Of a DNA stretch of 55,943 nucleotides, positions 26,665-35,349 are shown piece by piece (position 1 is the first letter of the stretch; each line of letters begins with the position of its first letter). A program made the translations under genes and the position numbers. Below the pieces are notes generated by a model that ran no database searches, was not told the origin of the DNA, and saw nothing but the letters and a program-made list of their open reading frames with translations. Source of the stretch: Saccharopolyspora rectivirgula DSM 43747 (GTDB taxonomy: Bacteria > Actinomycetota > Actinomycetes > Mycobacteriales > Pseudonocardiaceae); the NCBI RefSeq assembly GCF_000497205.1, contig NZ_AYJW01000023.1, forward strand, positions 1 through 55,943. The letters run 5' to 3'.

Positions 26665-28239
26665 CTACTCCAGCACGCCCCGCAGCGCCCGTTCGACCAG
26701 GTTCTCCACCGCTTCCCGGGCGGTGCGGCGCTGCTGCGGGTCCAGGCCGATGCGGCTGCGCCGGTCGAGCACGTCCTCGGCGCTGAGCGCCCCTTCGTGC
26801 CGCACCGCCCACAGCACTTCGGCGGCGGTCAGCTGGGTTCCCGGGGCCACCGGGTCGGCCAAGCCGGGGTCGAACTCGCTGAGCGCGGCGACCCGGGTGG
26901 CTTCGGTGCCGTACCTGGTGACCAGTCGCGGGTCGGCTTCGATGCTGCCCAGCTGCTTCCGCGGGGCGGCACCGACCAGGGCCACGGCGTCGGTGCGGGA
27001 GGGGCCGGCGGCCAGGCCCCGGTCCTGGATGGCGGCGTCCACCGCGTCGGCGGCCATCTTGCGGTAGGTGGTGAGCTTCCCGCCGACCACGGTGATCACG
27101 TTGTTCGCGGACCTGATCACCGAGTGCCGGCGGGACAGGTCGGCGGAGCGCTTGCGGCCCGGCTGGTCCAGCAGCGGTCGGAGACCGGCGAAGGAGCCGC
27201 GCACGTGCTGGCGCCCCAGCGCGACGCCCAGCAGGTGCTGGCTGGCCTCCAGCAGGAAATCCACGTCGGACTGCGGCACGTCCGGAACCGGTGGCACGGG
27301 GCCGTCCTGCGGGACGTCGGTCAACCCCAGCAGGGCTCGTCCGTCGGCGTGGGGCAGCAGCAGCAAGAACCGGCCGGTGTGCCCGGGCAGCGGGGCGATC
27401 ACCGCGGTCCCGGCCAGGCCGGCGGCTTCGGCGTCGACGACCAGGTGCGTGCCGCGGGACGGCCGCAACCGCACCTCCGGGGCGAGGTCCCCGGCCCACA
27501 CCCCGGTCGCGTTGATCACCGAGCGGGCCCGGAGGCGCAGCGATTCGCCGGTGCGTTCGTCCACCGCGTCCGCGCCGGTGCCGTCGAGGGAGCGCACCCG
27601 CACCCGGGTGAGTACCCGGGCGCCGAACCCGGCGGCGGTGCGGGCGAGCGCCACCACCAGGCGGGCGTCGTCGGTGAGCTGGCCGTCGAAGCTGAGCAGC
27701 CCGCCGCGCAGGCCTGCGAACCGCAGCCCCGGCACCAGGGCTTGGGCTTCGGCGGCCGGGACCCGGCGGGGCGGGGGCAGCACGTCCGAGGGGGTGCGCA
27801 CGCTGCGGCGCAGCGCGTCCCCGGTGCGCAGCCCGGCGAGCAGCAGCAGTTCGTGCTGCCGGCTCAGGTCCTCGTGCAGCGGGATCAGCTGGGGGAGGGT
27901 GCGCACCAGGTGCGGGGCGGTGCGCGTCATGAGGACGTGCCGCTCCTGCGCGCTCTCCCGGGCGAGTCCGAGGTCGCCGCGGGCCAGGTAGCGCAGGCCG
28001 CCGTGCACCAGCTTGCTGGACCAGCGCGAGGTTCCCCAGGCGAGGTCCTCGGCCTCGACCAGGACGACGGACAGGCCGCGGGCGGCGGCGTCGAGAGCGA
28101 TCCCCGTGCCGGTGACTCCCCCGCCGACCACCAGCAGATCCACCACTTCATCTGCCACTGTGGACAGTTCGGCGGCGCGGCGGGCGGCGTTGAGGGAGGT
28201 GGCGCGCAACGATCCTGCGGGCAGCGGAGTGGTGATCAT
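26665..28239 (-). CDS. glpD: Glycerol-3-phosphate dehydrogenase (FAD)
   Basis: 524-residue FAD enzyme oxidising glycerol 3-phosphate to dihydroxyacetone phosphate at the membrane and feeding electrons to quinone. Seen: Rossmann motif VVGGGVTGTG (about 37-46) then ALDAAARG, TSRWSSKLVHGGLRYL (characteristic of GlpD), INATGVWA, and VGGKLTTYRKMA near the C-terminal third. ATG start with GGAG 5 nt upstream. It follows a TetR gene by 67 nt on the same strand, so both may be co-transcribed. The neighbouring AGPS-like oxidase also concerns dihydroxyacetone phosphate/glycerolipid chemistry in its characterised relatives. Confidence 0.92.
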   Translation of the reverse strand: MITTPLPAGSLRATSLNAARRAAELSTVADEVVDLLVVGGGVTGTGIALDAAARGLSVVLVEAEDLAWGTSRWSSKLVHGGLRYLARGDLGLARESAQERHVLMTRTAPHLVRTLPQLIPLHEDLSRQHELLLLAGLRTGDALRRSVRTPSDVLPPPRRVPAAEAQALVPGLRFAGLRGGLLSFDGQLTDDARLVVALARTAAGFGARVLTRVRVRSLDGTGADAVDERTGESLRLRARSVINATGVWAGDLAPEVRLRPSRGTHLVVDAEAAGLAGTAVIAPLPGHTGRFLLLLPHADGRALLGLTDVPQDGPVPPVPDVPQSDVDFLLEASQHLLGVALGRQHVRGSFAGLRPLLDQPGRKRSADLSRRHSVIRSANNVITVVGGKLTTYRKMAADAVDAAIQDRGLAAGPSRTDAVALVGAAPRKQLGSIEADPRLVTRYGTEATRVAALSEFDPGLADPVAPGTQLTAAEVLWAVRHEGALSAEDVLDRRSRIGLDPQQRRTAREAVENLVERALRGVLE

Positions 28240-28306
28240 GGCGGCTCCGAAAGTCGGGTTGCGGCGCTTCTACGAATACCTGAGCGAGGTGGAGAACACC
28301 CGTGTT

Positions 28307-28924
28307 TCACCGGCTGTTGGCCGGTTCCGGTCGTAATGCGGCGTCGAGCACCCGCCTGAGCTCGTCGAGCAGGTCTGCGGTGGGCAGTCCTTGCGCGGCG
28401 GGGCGTTGGGAGATCACGAACGATTGCAGCACCAGCAGCAGGGTGCGGGCCTGGACGGCGGGCTCGGCCGGGCGGATCGAGCCGTCGGCGTGGCCGGCGG
28501 AGAGGTATTCGAGCACGAACTCCTCGGCGGCCCGCTGGGTGCTGCCCAGGCGGGACACCAGGTAGGGCAGCAGCAGTTCGGCCTCGGTGCGCAGCACGCG
28601 CTGCAGCAGCGGCGAGGAGTGCAGCAGGCGGACGGCGTGCACCGCGGCGGTGACCAGCTGTTCGCGGGCGGTTCCGGTGCCCGCCGCGCTCCGGGCCTGC
28701 TGCAGGATCGCGGTGAACTCGGTGTTCAGCAGGGCGATGACCACGCTGCGCACGTCCGAGTAGCGCCGGTAGAGCGTCATCCGGCTCACCCCGGCGCGCC
28801 GGGCGATCTCGCTCAGCGTGGTGCGTCGAATGCCGTTTTCCAGCACGCAGTCCTGGGCGGCCTGGAGCAATCTGGTGTCACGGACCCGGAGCGTCTGTCG
28901 AAGGGTGTGACACTGCGACGTCAT
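28307..28924 (-). CDS. TetR family regulator (leaderless)
   Basis: 205-residue TetR-type regulator: TTLSEIARRAGVSRMTLYRRYSDVRSVV is the helix-turn-helix, followed by a helical ligand domain. On the minus strand TACAGT lies 7 nt before the ATG, so the mRNA is likely leaderless. Two GTGTNACAC palindromes lie at the start codon and 20 bp inside the gene. The regulator therefore probably represses itself, the divergent FAD oxidase gene and perhaps glpD downstream. Frame extensions further upstream run into the divergent gene and are rejected. Confidence 0.82.
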   Translation of the reverse strand: MTSQCHTLRQTLRVRDTRLLQAAQDCVLENGIRRTTLSEIARRAGVSRMTLYRRYSDVRSVVIALLNTEFTAILQQARSAAGTGTAREQLVTAAVHAVRLLHSSPLLQRVLRTEAELLLPYLVSRLGSTQRAAEEFVLEYLSAGHADGSIRPAEPAVQARTLLLVLQSFVISQRPAAQGLPTADLLDELRRVLDAALRPEPANSR

Positions 28925-28933
28925 GTGTAACAC
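28905..28933. promoter_or_regulatory. Paired GTGTNACAC operator in overlapping divergent promoters
   Basis: GTGTGACAC (28905-28913) and GTGTAACAC (28925-28933), each a perfect 9-bp palindrome, exactly 20 bp (two helical turns) apart. The second sits between the TetR -10 (TACAGT) and its ATG and overlaps TAACAC, the likely -10 of the plus-strand gene. One bound repressor could block both promoters. Confidence 0.6.
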
Positions 28934-28940
28934 TGTACTG

Positions 28941-30584
28941 GTGAGCGGCCAGATTGAGCACACGTTGCGCGGCAGTTGGACGCCGGCCGGTGCCGCCGCG
29001 GCCGGGCTGTCCAGGCACGCGGTCCGCTGGTTGGCCAACCGCATCGGCCTGCCCGACACGGTCACCCCCACCGTTCCGGTTTCGCTGCTCAACGCGCCCA
29101 GCAGCGCGCTGCCGGCCACCGCGCACACCGACCTCGTCGACGCGGTCGGGGAGGAGTTCGTGCTCACCAGCGCCGCGGAACGGCTCGGCCGCTCCGGCGG
29201 AATGGCCTACCTGGACCTGCTGCGCCGCCGCACCGGGGAGGACGTCGCGGTGCCGGACGCGGTGGTGCTCCCGGGCAGCCCCGAGCAGGTGCAGCGGGTG
29301 CTCGACCTCTGCGTCCGCCACGACATCGCGGTGGTGCCCTTCGGCGGCGGCACGTCCGTGGTCGGCGGGGTGGAGGCGCTGCGCGGGGACAAGACCGCGG
29401 TGATCGCCCTGGACCTGTGCCGACTGGACCGCGTGGTCTCGCTGGACCCGGTGTCGCGGATCGCGGTGCTGCAGGCCGGGATGCGGGCGGTCGACGCGGA
29501 AAGGCTGCTCGCCGGGCACGGCTTCACCCTCGGTCACTTCCCGCAGTCCTTCGAACGGGCCACCATCGGCGGTTTCGCCGCGACCCGTTCGTCCGGCCAG
29601 GCCTCCAGCGGCTACGGCCGCTTCGACGACATGGTGCAGGCCGTGCGGGTGGCCACCCCGGCCGGCGAGTGGCGGCTCGGCGCCGCCCCGGCCTCGGCGG
29701 CCGGCCCGGACCTGCGCCAGCTGGCCATCGGGAGCGAAGGCGCGCTCGGGGTGATCACCGAAGTCGCGGTGCGGGTGCGGCCGGCCCCACGGCACACCCG
29801 CTACGAGGCGGTGGTGATCGACGGCTGGCAGGCCGGTGTGGAAGCGGTGCGCGCCCTGGCCCAGCAGCGGGCCCTGGCCGACGTCACCCGACTGTCCGAT
29901 GTGGAGGAAACGGCGGCGCAGCTGGCGCTGAGCGGGCACATCCCCCACCGCCTGGTGCGAGCACTGCTGCGCTCGAAGGGGATCCAGCACCCCTGCCTGC
30001 TGGTGCTGGGCTGGGAGACCGAAACCCGGCGGGAACTCACCCAGCGCCGCGCCGCGGCCCTGCGGGCGCTGCGCGGCCGCCGCTGGCTGCGGCTGGGGCA
30101 GCGCCCCGGGAAGGCCTGGCGGGAGAGCCGGTTCGCCGCTCCCCGGCAGCGCGACGCCCTCATGGACTTCGGGGTGTGCGTGGAGACCCTGGAAACCGCC
30201 ACCAACTGGAGCGGGCTGCTGGAACTGCGGTCAGCGGTGCGCACCGCCCTGATCCGCTCGCTGCAGACCGGGGTGCAGCCCCCGCTGATCATGTGCCACC
30301 TGTCGCACGCCTACGAGACCGGCGCTTCCCTGTACTTCACCGTGCTCGCCGCCCGGGACGAAAAAGACCCGGTGGGGCAGTGGCAGAAGGCGAAAGCCGC
30401 TGCTTGCGAGGCGATCACCGGGCGCGGCACCATCACCCACCACCACGCGGTGGGCACCGACCACCTGCCCTGGCTGGACCGGGAGATCGGCCAGGTCGGC
30501 ACAGCGGTGCTCGCCGCGGTGAAGCGAGCGGTCGACCCCACCGGGATCCTCAACCCCGGCAAGCTCATCCGGCCAGCGCAGTGA
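28941..30584 (+). CDS. FAD-binding oxidase, alkyl-DHAP synthase-like
   Basis: 547-residue flavoprotein of the VAO/PCMH family resembling alkyldihydroxyacetonephosphate synthase. Seen: PFGGGTSVVGGVE and HFPQSFERATIGGFAATRSSG (FAD binding), SSGYGRFDDMV, GSEGALGVITE, CHLSHAYETGASLYFT, the His-rich THHHAVG active-site motif, and DPTGILNPGKLI at the C-terminus. The GTG at 28941 is preferred: it lies 7 nt after TAACAC and leaves the promoter free. The ATG at 28923 would overlap the TetR start codon. Bacterial members may act on other hydroxy acids, so ether-lipid synthesis is only a possibility. Its last 20 bp overlap the convergent GNAT gene. Confidence 0.82.
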   Translation: MSGQIEHTLRGSWTPAGAAAAGLSRHAVRWLANRIGLPDTVTPTVPVSLLNAPSSALPATAHTDLVDAVGEEFVLTSAAERLGRSGGMAYLDLLRRRTGEDVAVPDAVVLPGSPEQVQRVLDLCVRHDIAVVPFGGGTSVVGGVEALRGDKTAVIALDLCRLDRVVSLDPVSRIAVLQAGMRAVDAERLLAGHGFTLGHFPQSFERATIGGFAATRSSGQASSGYGRFDDMVQAVRVATPAGEWRLGAAPASAAGPDLRQLAIGSEGALGVITEVAVRVRPAPRHTRYEAVVIDGWQAGVEAVRALAQQRALADVTRLSDVEETAAQLALSGHIPHRLVRALLRSKGIQHPCLLVLGWETETRRELTQRRAAALRALRGRRWLRLGQRPGKAWRESRFAAPRQRDALMDFGVCVETLETATNWSGLLELRSAVRTALIRSLQTGVQPPLIMCHLSHAYETGASLYFTVLAARDEKDPVGQWQKAKAAACEAITGRGTITHHHAVGTDHLPWLDREIGQVGTAVLAAVKRAVDPTGILNPGKLIRPAQ

Positions 30585-31299
30585 TCGTGTGGTAGGAGAA
30601 CCCCAGCTTGCGGTACACCCGCAGGGCGGCCACGTTGTCGGCGTCCACCATCAGCGTGACAGCGCCTTCCCGCGCCAACTCCTGGGAGAGGAAAGCGCAC
30701 AACCGGGTGGCCAAGCCCTCGCCCCGGAAGTCCGGGTGGGTGGCCACCCCGGAGATGAACCGCACCCCGGGAGCCGGCCAGGAGTCCGCCCCGACCGCGG
30801 CGAGCACCCCGTCCTCGCTGCGGATCCCCGCCCAGCGGTGCGCCCCGGGATCACCGGGGAAGAGGTAGGAGCTCGGGTTCGCCTTCCGCAGCAGCTGCGC
30901 CACCTCCGCCTCGTCGGAGGGCGACAACCACTCCACTCCGGAAACCGGGGACGTCGGCACGGTCTGCAACTCCATCCACCCGAAGGTCGCCCGCACCTCG
31001 AGCCCCAGCCGGTTGGCCACCTGGTGGGCCAGGGCGGTGGCCGCCACCGGCCGCATCTTCGGGGCCTGCACCTGCTCCAACGCGCGGGACACCAGCTCGG
31101 CGGCGTCGTCGGCGGTGCCGGTGAAGGCCAACCGGTCCGCCCGGCTCAGCCCGGGCGCGAACACCGCCACCGCGTCGCCGTGCACCCACGCCCGCCCGCC
31201 CTGGTGCGGGTAGCCGGGAGCGAGCGCCTGCGCCGCCCAGCGGATCAGCAGGTCGCCGGTAGCTCGCGCGACTTCCTCCGAGGTGCGTAATTCCTCCAT
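30565..31299 (-). CDS. GNAT family N-acetyltransferase
   Basis: 244 residues: an N-terminal part of about 120 residues of unclear fold and a C-terminal GNAT domain with VATHPDFRGEGLATRLC (acetyl-CoA pyrophosphate loop) and NVAALRVYRKLGF. Transfers an acetyl group from acetyl-CoA to an unknown amine or protein. No clear ribosome site before the ATG at 31299. The gene ends 20 nt inside the convergent FAD oxidase gene. The N-terminal half may be a degenerate second GNAT domain. Confidence 0.8.
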   Translation of the reverse strand: MEELRTSEEVARATGDLLIRWAAQALAPGYPHQGGRAWVHGDAVAVFAPGLSRADRLAFTGTADDAAELVSRALEQVQAPKMRPVAATALAHQVANRLGLEVRATFGWMELQTVPTSPVSGVEWLSPSDEAEVAQLLRKANPSSYLFPGDPGAHRWAGIRSEDGVLAAVGADSWPAPGVRFISGVATHPDFRGEGLATRLCAFLSQELAREGAVTLMVDADNVAALRVYRKLGFSYHTITALAG

Positions 31300-31431
31300 G
31301 CCGGCATCATCCCCCGCAAATGCGACTCCGTTCAGCCGAATTCCCGGACACCGGGCAAACCAGACGAGCTGACTGTTCGAGCTTTGCCGCCCGCCCCCGC
31401 GGCGTCAATGCCGCTGTGCTCGACGCATCCC

Positions 31432-31830
31432 TCAACCGGCCCGTTTGCGGCGGCGCGGCAGCAGCGCGGTCGGGGTGAAGCGCTGCTTGTCCAGCGAGTG
31501 GTGGAACTGCTGGCTGGCCTCGTGCAACGCCTTGCGGCACTCCTGCGGCGTCAGCGGCGGCGCCGACGGGTCCGGCTCGGGCATCCCCGGGATCTCCAGC
31601 CACCGCTCGTCCCACAGCGCGTGCAGCGCGGCGTTCCAGCGGTTGCGCACGTCGGCGCGGATGTCGTCGCGCTGCGCCTCGGCCTGCTCCAAGCGCTCGG
31701 CCTCGGCGTCCACCAGCTCCGCCAGCTCGGCGGCCTTCGCGGTCTCGTGCTGGCGCAACTTCTCGGCCGCATCGGCGGCCAACGCGGTCAGCTCCTTGTA
31801 GCGCACCGATGCCGGGACCTGCTTGCTCAC
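31432..31830 (-). CDS. Coiled-coil protein coupled to the FtsK-like ATPase
   Basis: 132-residue soluble protein of no family I recognise. Residues about 15-60 form a Glu/Ala/Arg-rich heptad helix (LAADAAEKLRQHETAKAAEL onward), followed by an R-W-N-A-A-L-H-A-L-W-D segment and a basic C-terminus (PRRRKRAG). GTG start with GGAGG 6 nt upstream, in a GTGA overlap with the ATPase stop codon, so the two are translationally coupled and likely work together. Last gene of the cluster. It may be an adaptor for the ATPase. Confidence 0.75.
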   Translation of the reverse strand: MSKQVPASVRYKELTALAADAAEKLRQHETAKAAELAELVDAEAERLEQAEAQRDDIRADVRNRWNAALHALWDERWLEIPGMPEPDPSAPPLTPQECRKALHEASQQFHHSLDKQRFTPTALLPRRRKRAG

Positions 31831-34631
31831 CAGCTGCCTCCTGTTGCGGTGTCGGACAGGCGGGGGTGCGGAACCACCGGCCCACCGGTCACGTCGAGCT
31901 CCAGCGGCAGCACGACCTCCGGCCGCGCGTGCACCGAGCGGTCGAAGAACAGCCCGCGGTGCGGTCGGGGCGACCACTTGACCGGCTGGCCCGCGGCGAA
32001 CTGGGTCAGCTCGTGGCCCTGCACGTCGAAAGCCAGCCACGCCCCGATGTCGTCCACCGGCGTCATCCCCAGCGCGGCCTTCAACCGCTGCACGCTGCGC
32101 CACCAGCCGATGACGTGCACCCCGTGCTCCGGGCCCTGCCGCAGCAGCCGGCGGAACTCGTCCAACCCGCTGACCCTGGTCTGCGGGTCCTTCTGCTCCA
32201 GGCTGCTGTGCACCGCGTCCACTCCGTACAGGAACAGGAAATGCGGTGCACCGGAGCGGTCTTCCAAACTCCGCACCACATTGGACAGCAGGGCGGGGAA
32301 TTCCGCGGCGGTGGCGGTGCCGACCTGGTGCCCCTGGCGGCGCAGCACATCGGTCACCTGCTGCGCGTCCTCGGCGCTCTCCGGCAGCAGCGCGGCGACC
32401 GTCAGCTCCGCGTCCCCCGGGGCGTGCTGGCGGGCCAAGGACAGCAGCGCCGCCCCGAGCACGCTGGCGGCTTCCCGGCGCACCGAGCCGAGCACCGCGA
32501 TGTTGCGCCCGGGAGCCCGGGACAGCTGCACCGCGGCCGCCGCGCCGTCCACGTCGATGGTCTGCCCGAGAACCGCCCGCGGCGCCGGGCTCGGCGCCCG
32601 CAAGCGGTCGAAGTCCTCCAGCGCGGACAGCTTCGGCAGCAGGGCGCCGTCGAACAAGCGGGGCGGCGGCTGCTGCTCGTCCCGCTGCAGCCACATCCTG
32701 CGCTGCAGCACCTCGAAGGTGTCCTTGCCGGTGGCGTCCGGAATCCGGGCCACCTGGTTGCCGTGCTTGACCCCGGACTCGTGGTTGACCACCGCGTGCC
32801 AGCGGGGCAGGTCCAGGGAAGCCTGGTTGTGCTCGTTGAGCACCCGCCGGGCCTTCGGCAGCGCCACCCGGACGATGAACTGCTCGAAGATCGCCGGCTT
32901 CCCCCAGAACGCTTCGATGCCGGACACGTCCTGGCTGGCCAGCACCAGGTGGATGCCCTGGGAGCGGCCGCGCCGGGCGACGTCCTCCAACAGCGCGGTG
33001 GCCTGCGCGGTCACCGGGTCGCGCTCGGCGAACAAGTACTGGAACTCGTCGATCACCGCGACGATCCGCGGCCACCGGCCCTGCGGGTCCTCGGCCCGCA
33101 GCTCCTCGAGCTTGGTGACCTCGTGCTCCTTGGCGGCGGCCGCGCGCCGGCGCATCTCCCGGGCCAAGAACTGCAGCAGCGCCAACCCGAACTCGCGGTC
33201 GGTGTTGACGTTCACCCCCACCAGCCGGGCGTGCGGCAGCCAACTCGGATCCCGCCGACCCGGGGTGAACTGGGCGAACGACACGCCCTCCTTGAAGTCC
33301 AGCAGGTACAGCTCGAGCTCGTCCGGCGAGTACCGGGCGGTCAGCCCGCCCAGCATGCTGTAGATGAAGTTGGTCTTCCCGGAGCCGCTGGGGCCGCCGA
33401 TGAGCATGTGCGGGCTGGCGTCGCCGAGGCTGATCCACACCGGGTCGCCCTCGCTGAACCCCACCGGCGCCTGCAGCCCGCTCGTCGAGCGGTGCTGCCA
33501 CAGCTGCTGCGGCAGCAGGTCCTGGAACGTCCGCACCCGGGAGCTGTGCGCCAAGAACCCCTCGGCGATCTCCGAGCAGGCCTGCAGCACCTCACCGCGC
33601 GGCAGCGCCTCGTCCAGGCGCACCAGCGCGTGCGGGCCGGTCATGCTGGTGCGGGCGGTGCCGGAGGAGTCCAGCTCCACCGTCTCCACCGGGCTGTTGG
33701 CGCTCAGCGAGACGTCGACGACGATCAACTGGATCCCGCAGGCCAGGCCGCTGCGGGCGATCCGCTGCAACTGCTGCTGCTGTTCCTCCTTGAGCGCCTC
33801 CCGGTTGCCGAACAGCACCGCGATCCGCCACGGCTCGGAGCGGTGGCCGGTCTCCGCGGCCAGGGCGCGCAGCGAAGGATGCCCGTTGAGCAGGGCGTTG
33901 GTGTGGATCCGCCGGATGTGGTCGGACAGGACCTCCAGCAGCTCGTCCAGCCGCTCCGGGTCGTGCACGGTCAGCAGCCCCGCACGGGTCAGCGGGTAGA
34001 GGCCGGGCAGGCTCCCGGTGAGCTGCAGGGCGTCCCACACGTGCACCCGCACCAGGCCCGGCTGGAAGTAGCTGAGCACCCGCATCAGCAGGTTCTGCAC
34101 CAGCGCCTCGGCCGCACCCGCGCTGTCCGGGTGGGTGGAGATCCGCAGGTGGGACTCGTCCAGCAGGGGCACCGCGGCCGGGAACGGCTGCTGCTCGGGG
34201 GCGTCGGGGACGGTGGCCTCGCCGATGCGCCACAACCCGGGCACGTTCCCGGTGGCCGGTTCCACGCCCGGTTTGCCCAGCCACTCCTGCCAGGGCGCGC
34301 TCGCGCAGCCCGGCGCGGCCGCCGCGACCAGCTGGTTCAGCTGCTGCGGCCCCTGCTCGGTCCACGTGCGGTAGACGGCGTCGCGCTCGGCGACCGCTTC
34401 CCGCAGCGCCGCCGAGAACCCGGGATCGGGTTCCGCGCACACGGACTCGGGGTCGCGCAGCACCGAGGTGACGCCTTCCTGGGCGATCCGCAGGGCGAAC
34501 CGCTGCCGTTGGCTGTCGGCCAGCACCTGGGCGTACCGGTTGTCGGCCGCCCCGAGCACGGTGGCGAAGGTAGCGCGCAAGTGCTTGAAGGCAGCCTCGA
34601 TGCGGTTCCGCCGCTCATCGCGTTTACGCAC
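31827..34631 (-). CDS. Soluble FtsK/EccC-like ATPase
   Basis: 934 residues, no membrane segments. Residues 1-100: helical, charged. About 150-370: a degenerate RecA-like region without a P-loop. About 385-650: an active FtsK/HerA ATPase with Walker A GGPSGSGKT (412-420), Walker B IVAVIDEF (Asp528, Glu529) and a sensor strand LVLASQDV. About 685-880: a second FtsK-like module whose P-loop is lost (VLGSVRREAASVLG). This serial active/degenerate arrangement recalls EccC of type VII secretion, but EccC has N-terminal membrane helices and this protein does not. GTG start. Genes for two small helical proteins lie just upstream and a coiled-coil protein overlaps downstream. Might move proteins or nucleic acid; role unknown. 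Confidence 0.82.
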   Translation of the reverse strand: MRKRDERRNRIEAAFKHLRATFATVLGAADNRYAQVLADSQRQRFALRIAQEGVTSVLRDPESVCAEPDPGFSAALREAVAERDAVYRTWTEQGPQQLNQLVAAAAPGCASAPWQEWLGKPGVEPATGNVPGLWRIGEATVPDAPEQQPFPAAVPLLDESHLRISTHPDSAGAAEALVQNLLMRVLSYFQPGLVRVHVWDALQLTGSLPGLYPLTRAGLLTVHDPERLDELLEVLSDHIRRIHTNALLNGHPSLRALAAETGHRSEPWRIAVLFGNREALKEEQQQQLQRIARSGLACGIQLIVVDVSLSANSPVETVELDSSGTARTSMTGPHALVRLDEALPRGEVLQACSEIAEGFLAHSSRVRTFQDLLPQQLWQHRSTSGLQAPVGFSEGDPVWISLGDASPHMLIGGPSGSGKTNFIYSMLGGLTARYSPDELELYLLDFKEGVSFAQFTPGRRDPSWLPHARLVGVNVNTDREFGLALLQFLAREMRRRAAAAKEHEVTKLEELRAEDPQGRWPRIVAVIDEFQYLFAERDPVTAQATALLEDVARRGRSQGIHLVLASQDVSGIEAFWGKPAIFEQFIVRVALPKARRVLNEHNQASLDLPRWHAVVNHESGVKHGNQVARIPDATGKDTFEVLQRRMWLQRDEQQPPPRLFDGALLPKLSALEDFDRLRAPSPAPRAVLGQTIDVDGAAAAVQLSRAPGRNIAVLGSVRREAASVLGAALLSLARQHAPGDAELTVAALLPESAEDAQQVTDVLRRQGHQVGTATAAEFPALLSNVVRSLEDRSGAPHFLFLYGVDAVHSSLEQKDPQTRVSGLDEFRRLLRQGPEHGVHVIGWWRSVQRLKAALGMTPVDDIGAWLAFDVQGHELTQFAAGQPVKWSPRPHRGLFFDRSVHARPEVVLPLELDVTGGPVVPHPRLSDTATGGSW

Positions 34632-34711
34632 GCACCACCCCGGAAATCTGACAACGGCTAGTGATCAAACTACCACCCGCCGAGGTCGGGGACAGGCGCC
34701 GAACCGGTAGC

Positions 34712-34963
34712 TCACAGTCCCGCCGCGAATCCGCGCACCGCATCGGACACCTCGTCCAGCAGCCCTTGCACGCGCTCCACTTCGCCGCCCGCGCGCTGCA
34801 GTCCGGCGGGCACCGCGGTGGCGGGTGCGGCCAGCTCGAGCCCGTCCAGGGCCTGGCTGGCTTCGTCCAGTGCACTGCGGCCCGCAGCGAGCTCGCGCTG
34901 CGCCTGCTGCAGCAGTTCTTCGGCAGTGGCGAGCGCGGCGAGCACCTCGTCGAGCGCCGACAC
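34712..34963 (-). CDS. Small helical protein B of the FtsK-like cluster
   Basis: 83 residues, entirely helical: LDEVLAALATAEELLQQAQR and a second helix (VERVQGLLDEVSDAVRG) joined by a Pro/Ala/Gly turn, so a two-helix hairpin of WXG100-like size but without the WXG motif. GTG start 3 nt after the stop of small protein A, so probably coupled. Sixty percent or more of residues are Ala/Leu/Glu/Gln. Possible substrate or adaptor of the ATPase gene 80 nt downstream. No family I can name with certainty; third-codon G/C bias supports coding. Confidence 0.7.
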   Translation of the reverse strand: MSALDEVLAALATAEELLQQAQRELAAGRSALDEASQALDGLELAAPATAVPAGLQRAGGEVERVQGLLDEVSDAVRGFAAGL

Positions 34964-34966
34964 CGG

Positions 34967-35227
34967 TTACAGCCGGCCCGCGTAGTTCTCCGCGGCCGTG
35001 ATGCAGGCGTTGACGGTGCCCTGGGCGCCGCTGATCGACTGGATCGCCTCGGCCAGCAGACCGTGCGCGTGCAGGATCTCTTCCTGGGAGGTGCCTTCGG
35101 TGGCCGCCACCAGGGCCTGCTGGGCTTCCTCCAGGGCGAGGGCCGCTTGCTGCAACGCGGCAACGCCTTCGGCGGCTTTCTGGGTGGCCAGGGCGATGCC
35201 CGCGCGGACCTCTTCAACACCTGCCAT
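34967..35227 (-). CDS. Small helical protein A of the FtsK-like cluster
   Basis: 86 residues: helix 1 (VEEVRAGIALATQKAAEGVA to LVAATEG), a turn at GTSQEE, and helix 2 ending in NACITAAENYAGRL. A helical hairpin comparable in size to WXG100 proteins but lacking WXG and a YxxxD/E tail. It may belong to an actinobacterial DUF such as DUF6244, but I am unsure. ATG at 35227; GGAGG is 12 nt away, which is long. An in-frame GTG at 35278 is possible, but its extension is basic and overlaps a likely -10 (TAACTT). Next gene follows after 3 nt. Confidence 0.72.
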   Translation of the reverse strand: MAGVEEVRAGIALATQKAAEGVAALQQAALALEEAQQALVAATEGTSQEEILHAHGLLAEAIQSISGAQGTVNACITAAENYAGRL

Positions 35228-35250
35228 CTGTGTTCTTGCCCTCCGGGGTG

Positions 35251-35310
35251 ACTGCGCAGTGATCTTGTGCCTGGCCACAAGTTAACGCCCTGGTCACGCG
35301 GCTGCGCAGT
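35251..35310 (-). promoter_or_regulatory. Repeated CTGCGCAG palindromes before small protein A
   Basis: The 8-bp palindrome CTGCGCAG occurs at 35252-35259 (in the perfect 10-mer ACTGCGCAGT) and at 35302-35309. Between them on the minus strand is TAACTT (35284-35279), a possible -10. This could be the internal promoter and operator of the small protein-ATPase genes. Confidence 0.35.
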
Positions 35311-35349
35311 CAGGTCCGGTTCGCTGATCTTTTCCGCTCGAGCGGGTGA

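Noticed and set aside
31809-34661. 950-codon plus-strand frame opposite the ATPase gene
   Set aside because: Antisense shadow; the minus strand has intact Walker motifs and coupled neighbours.
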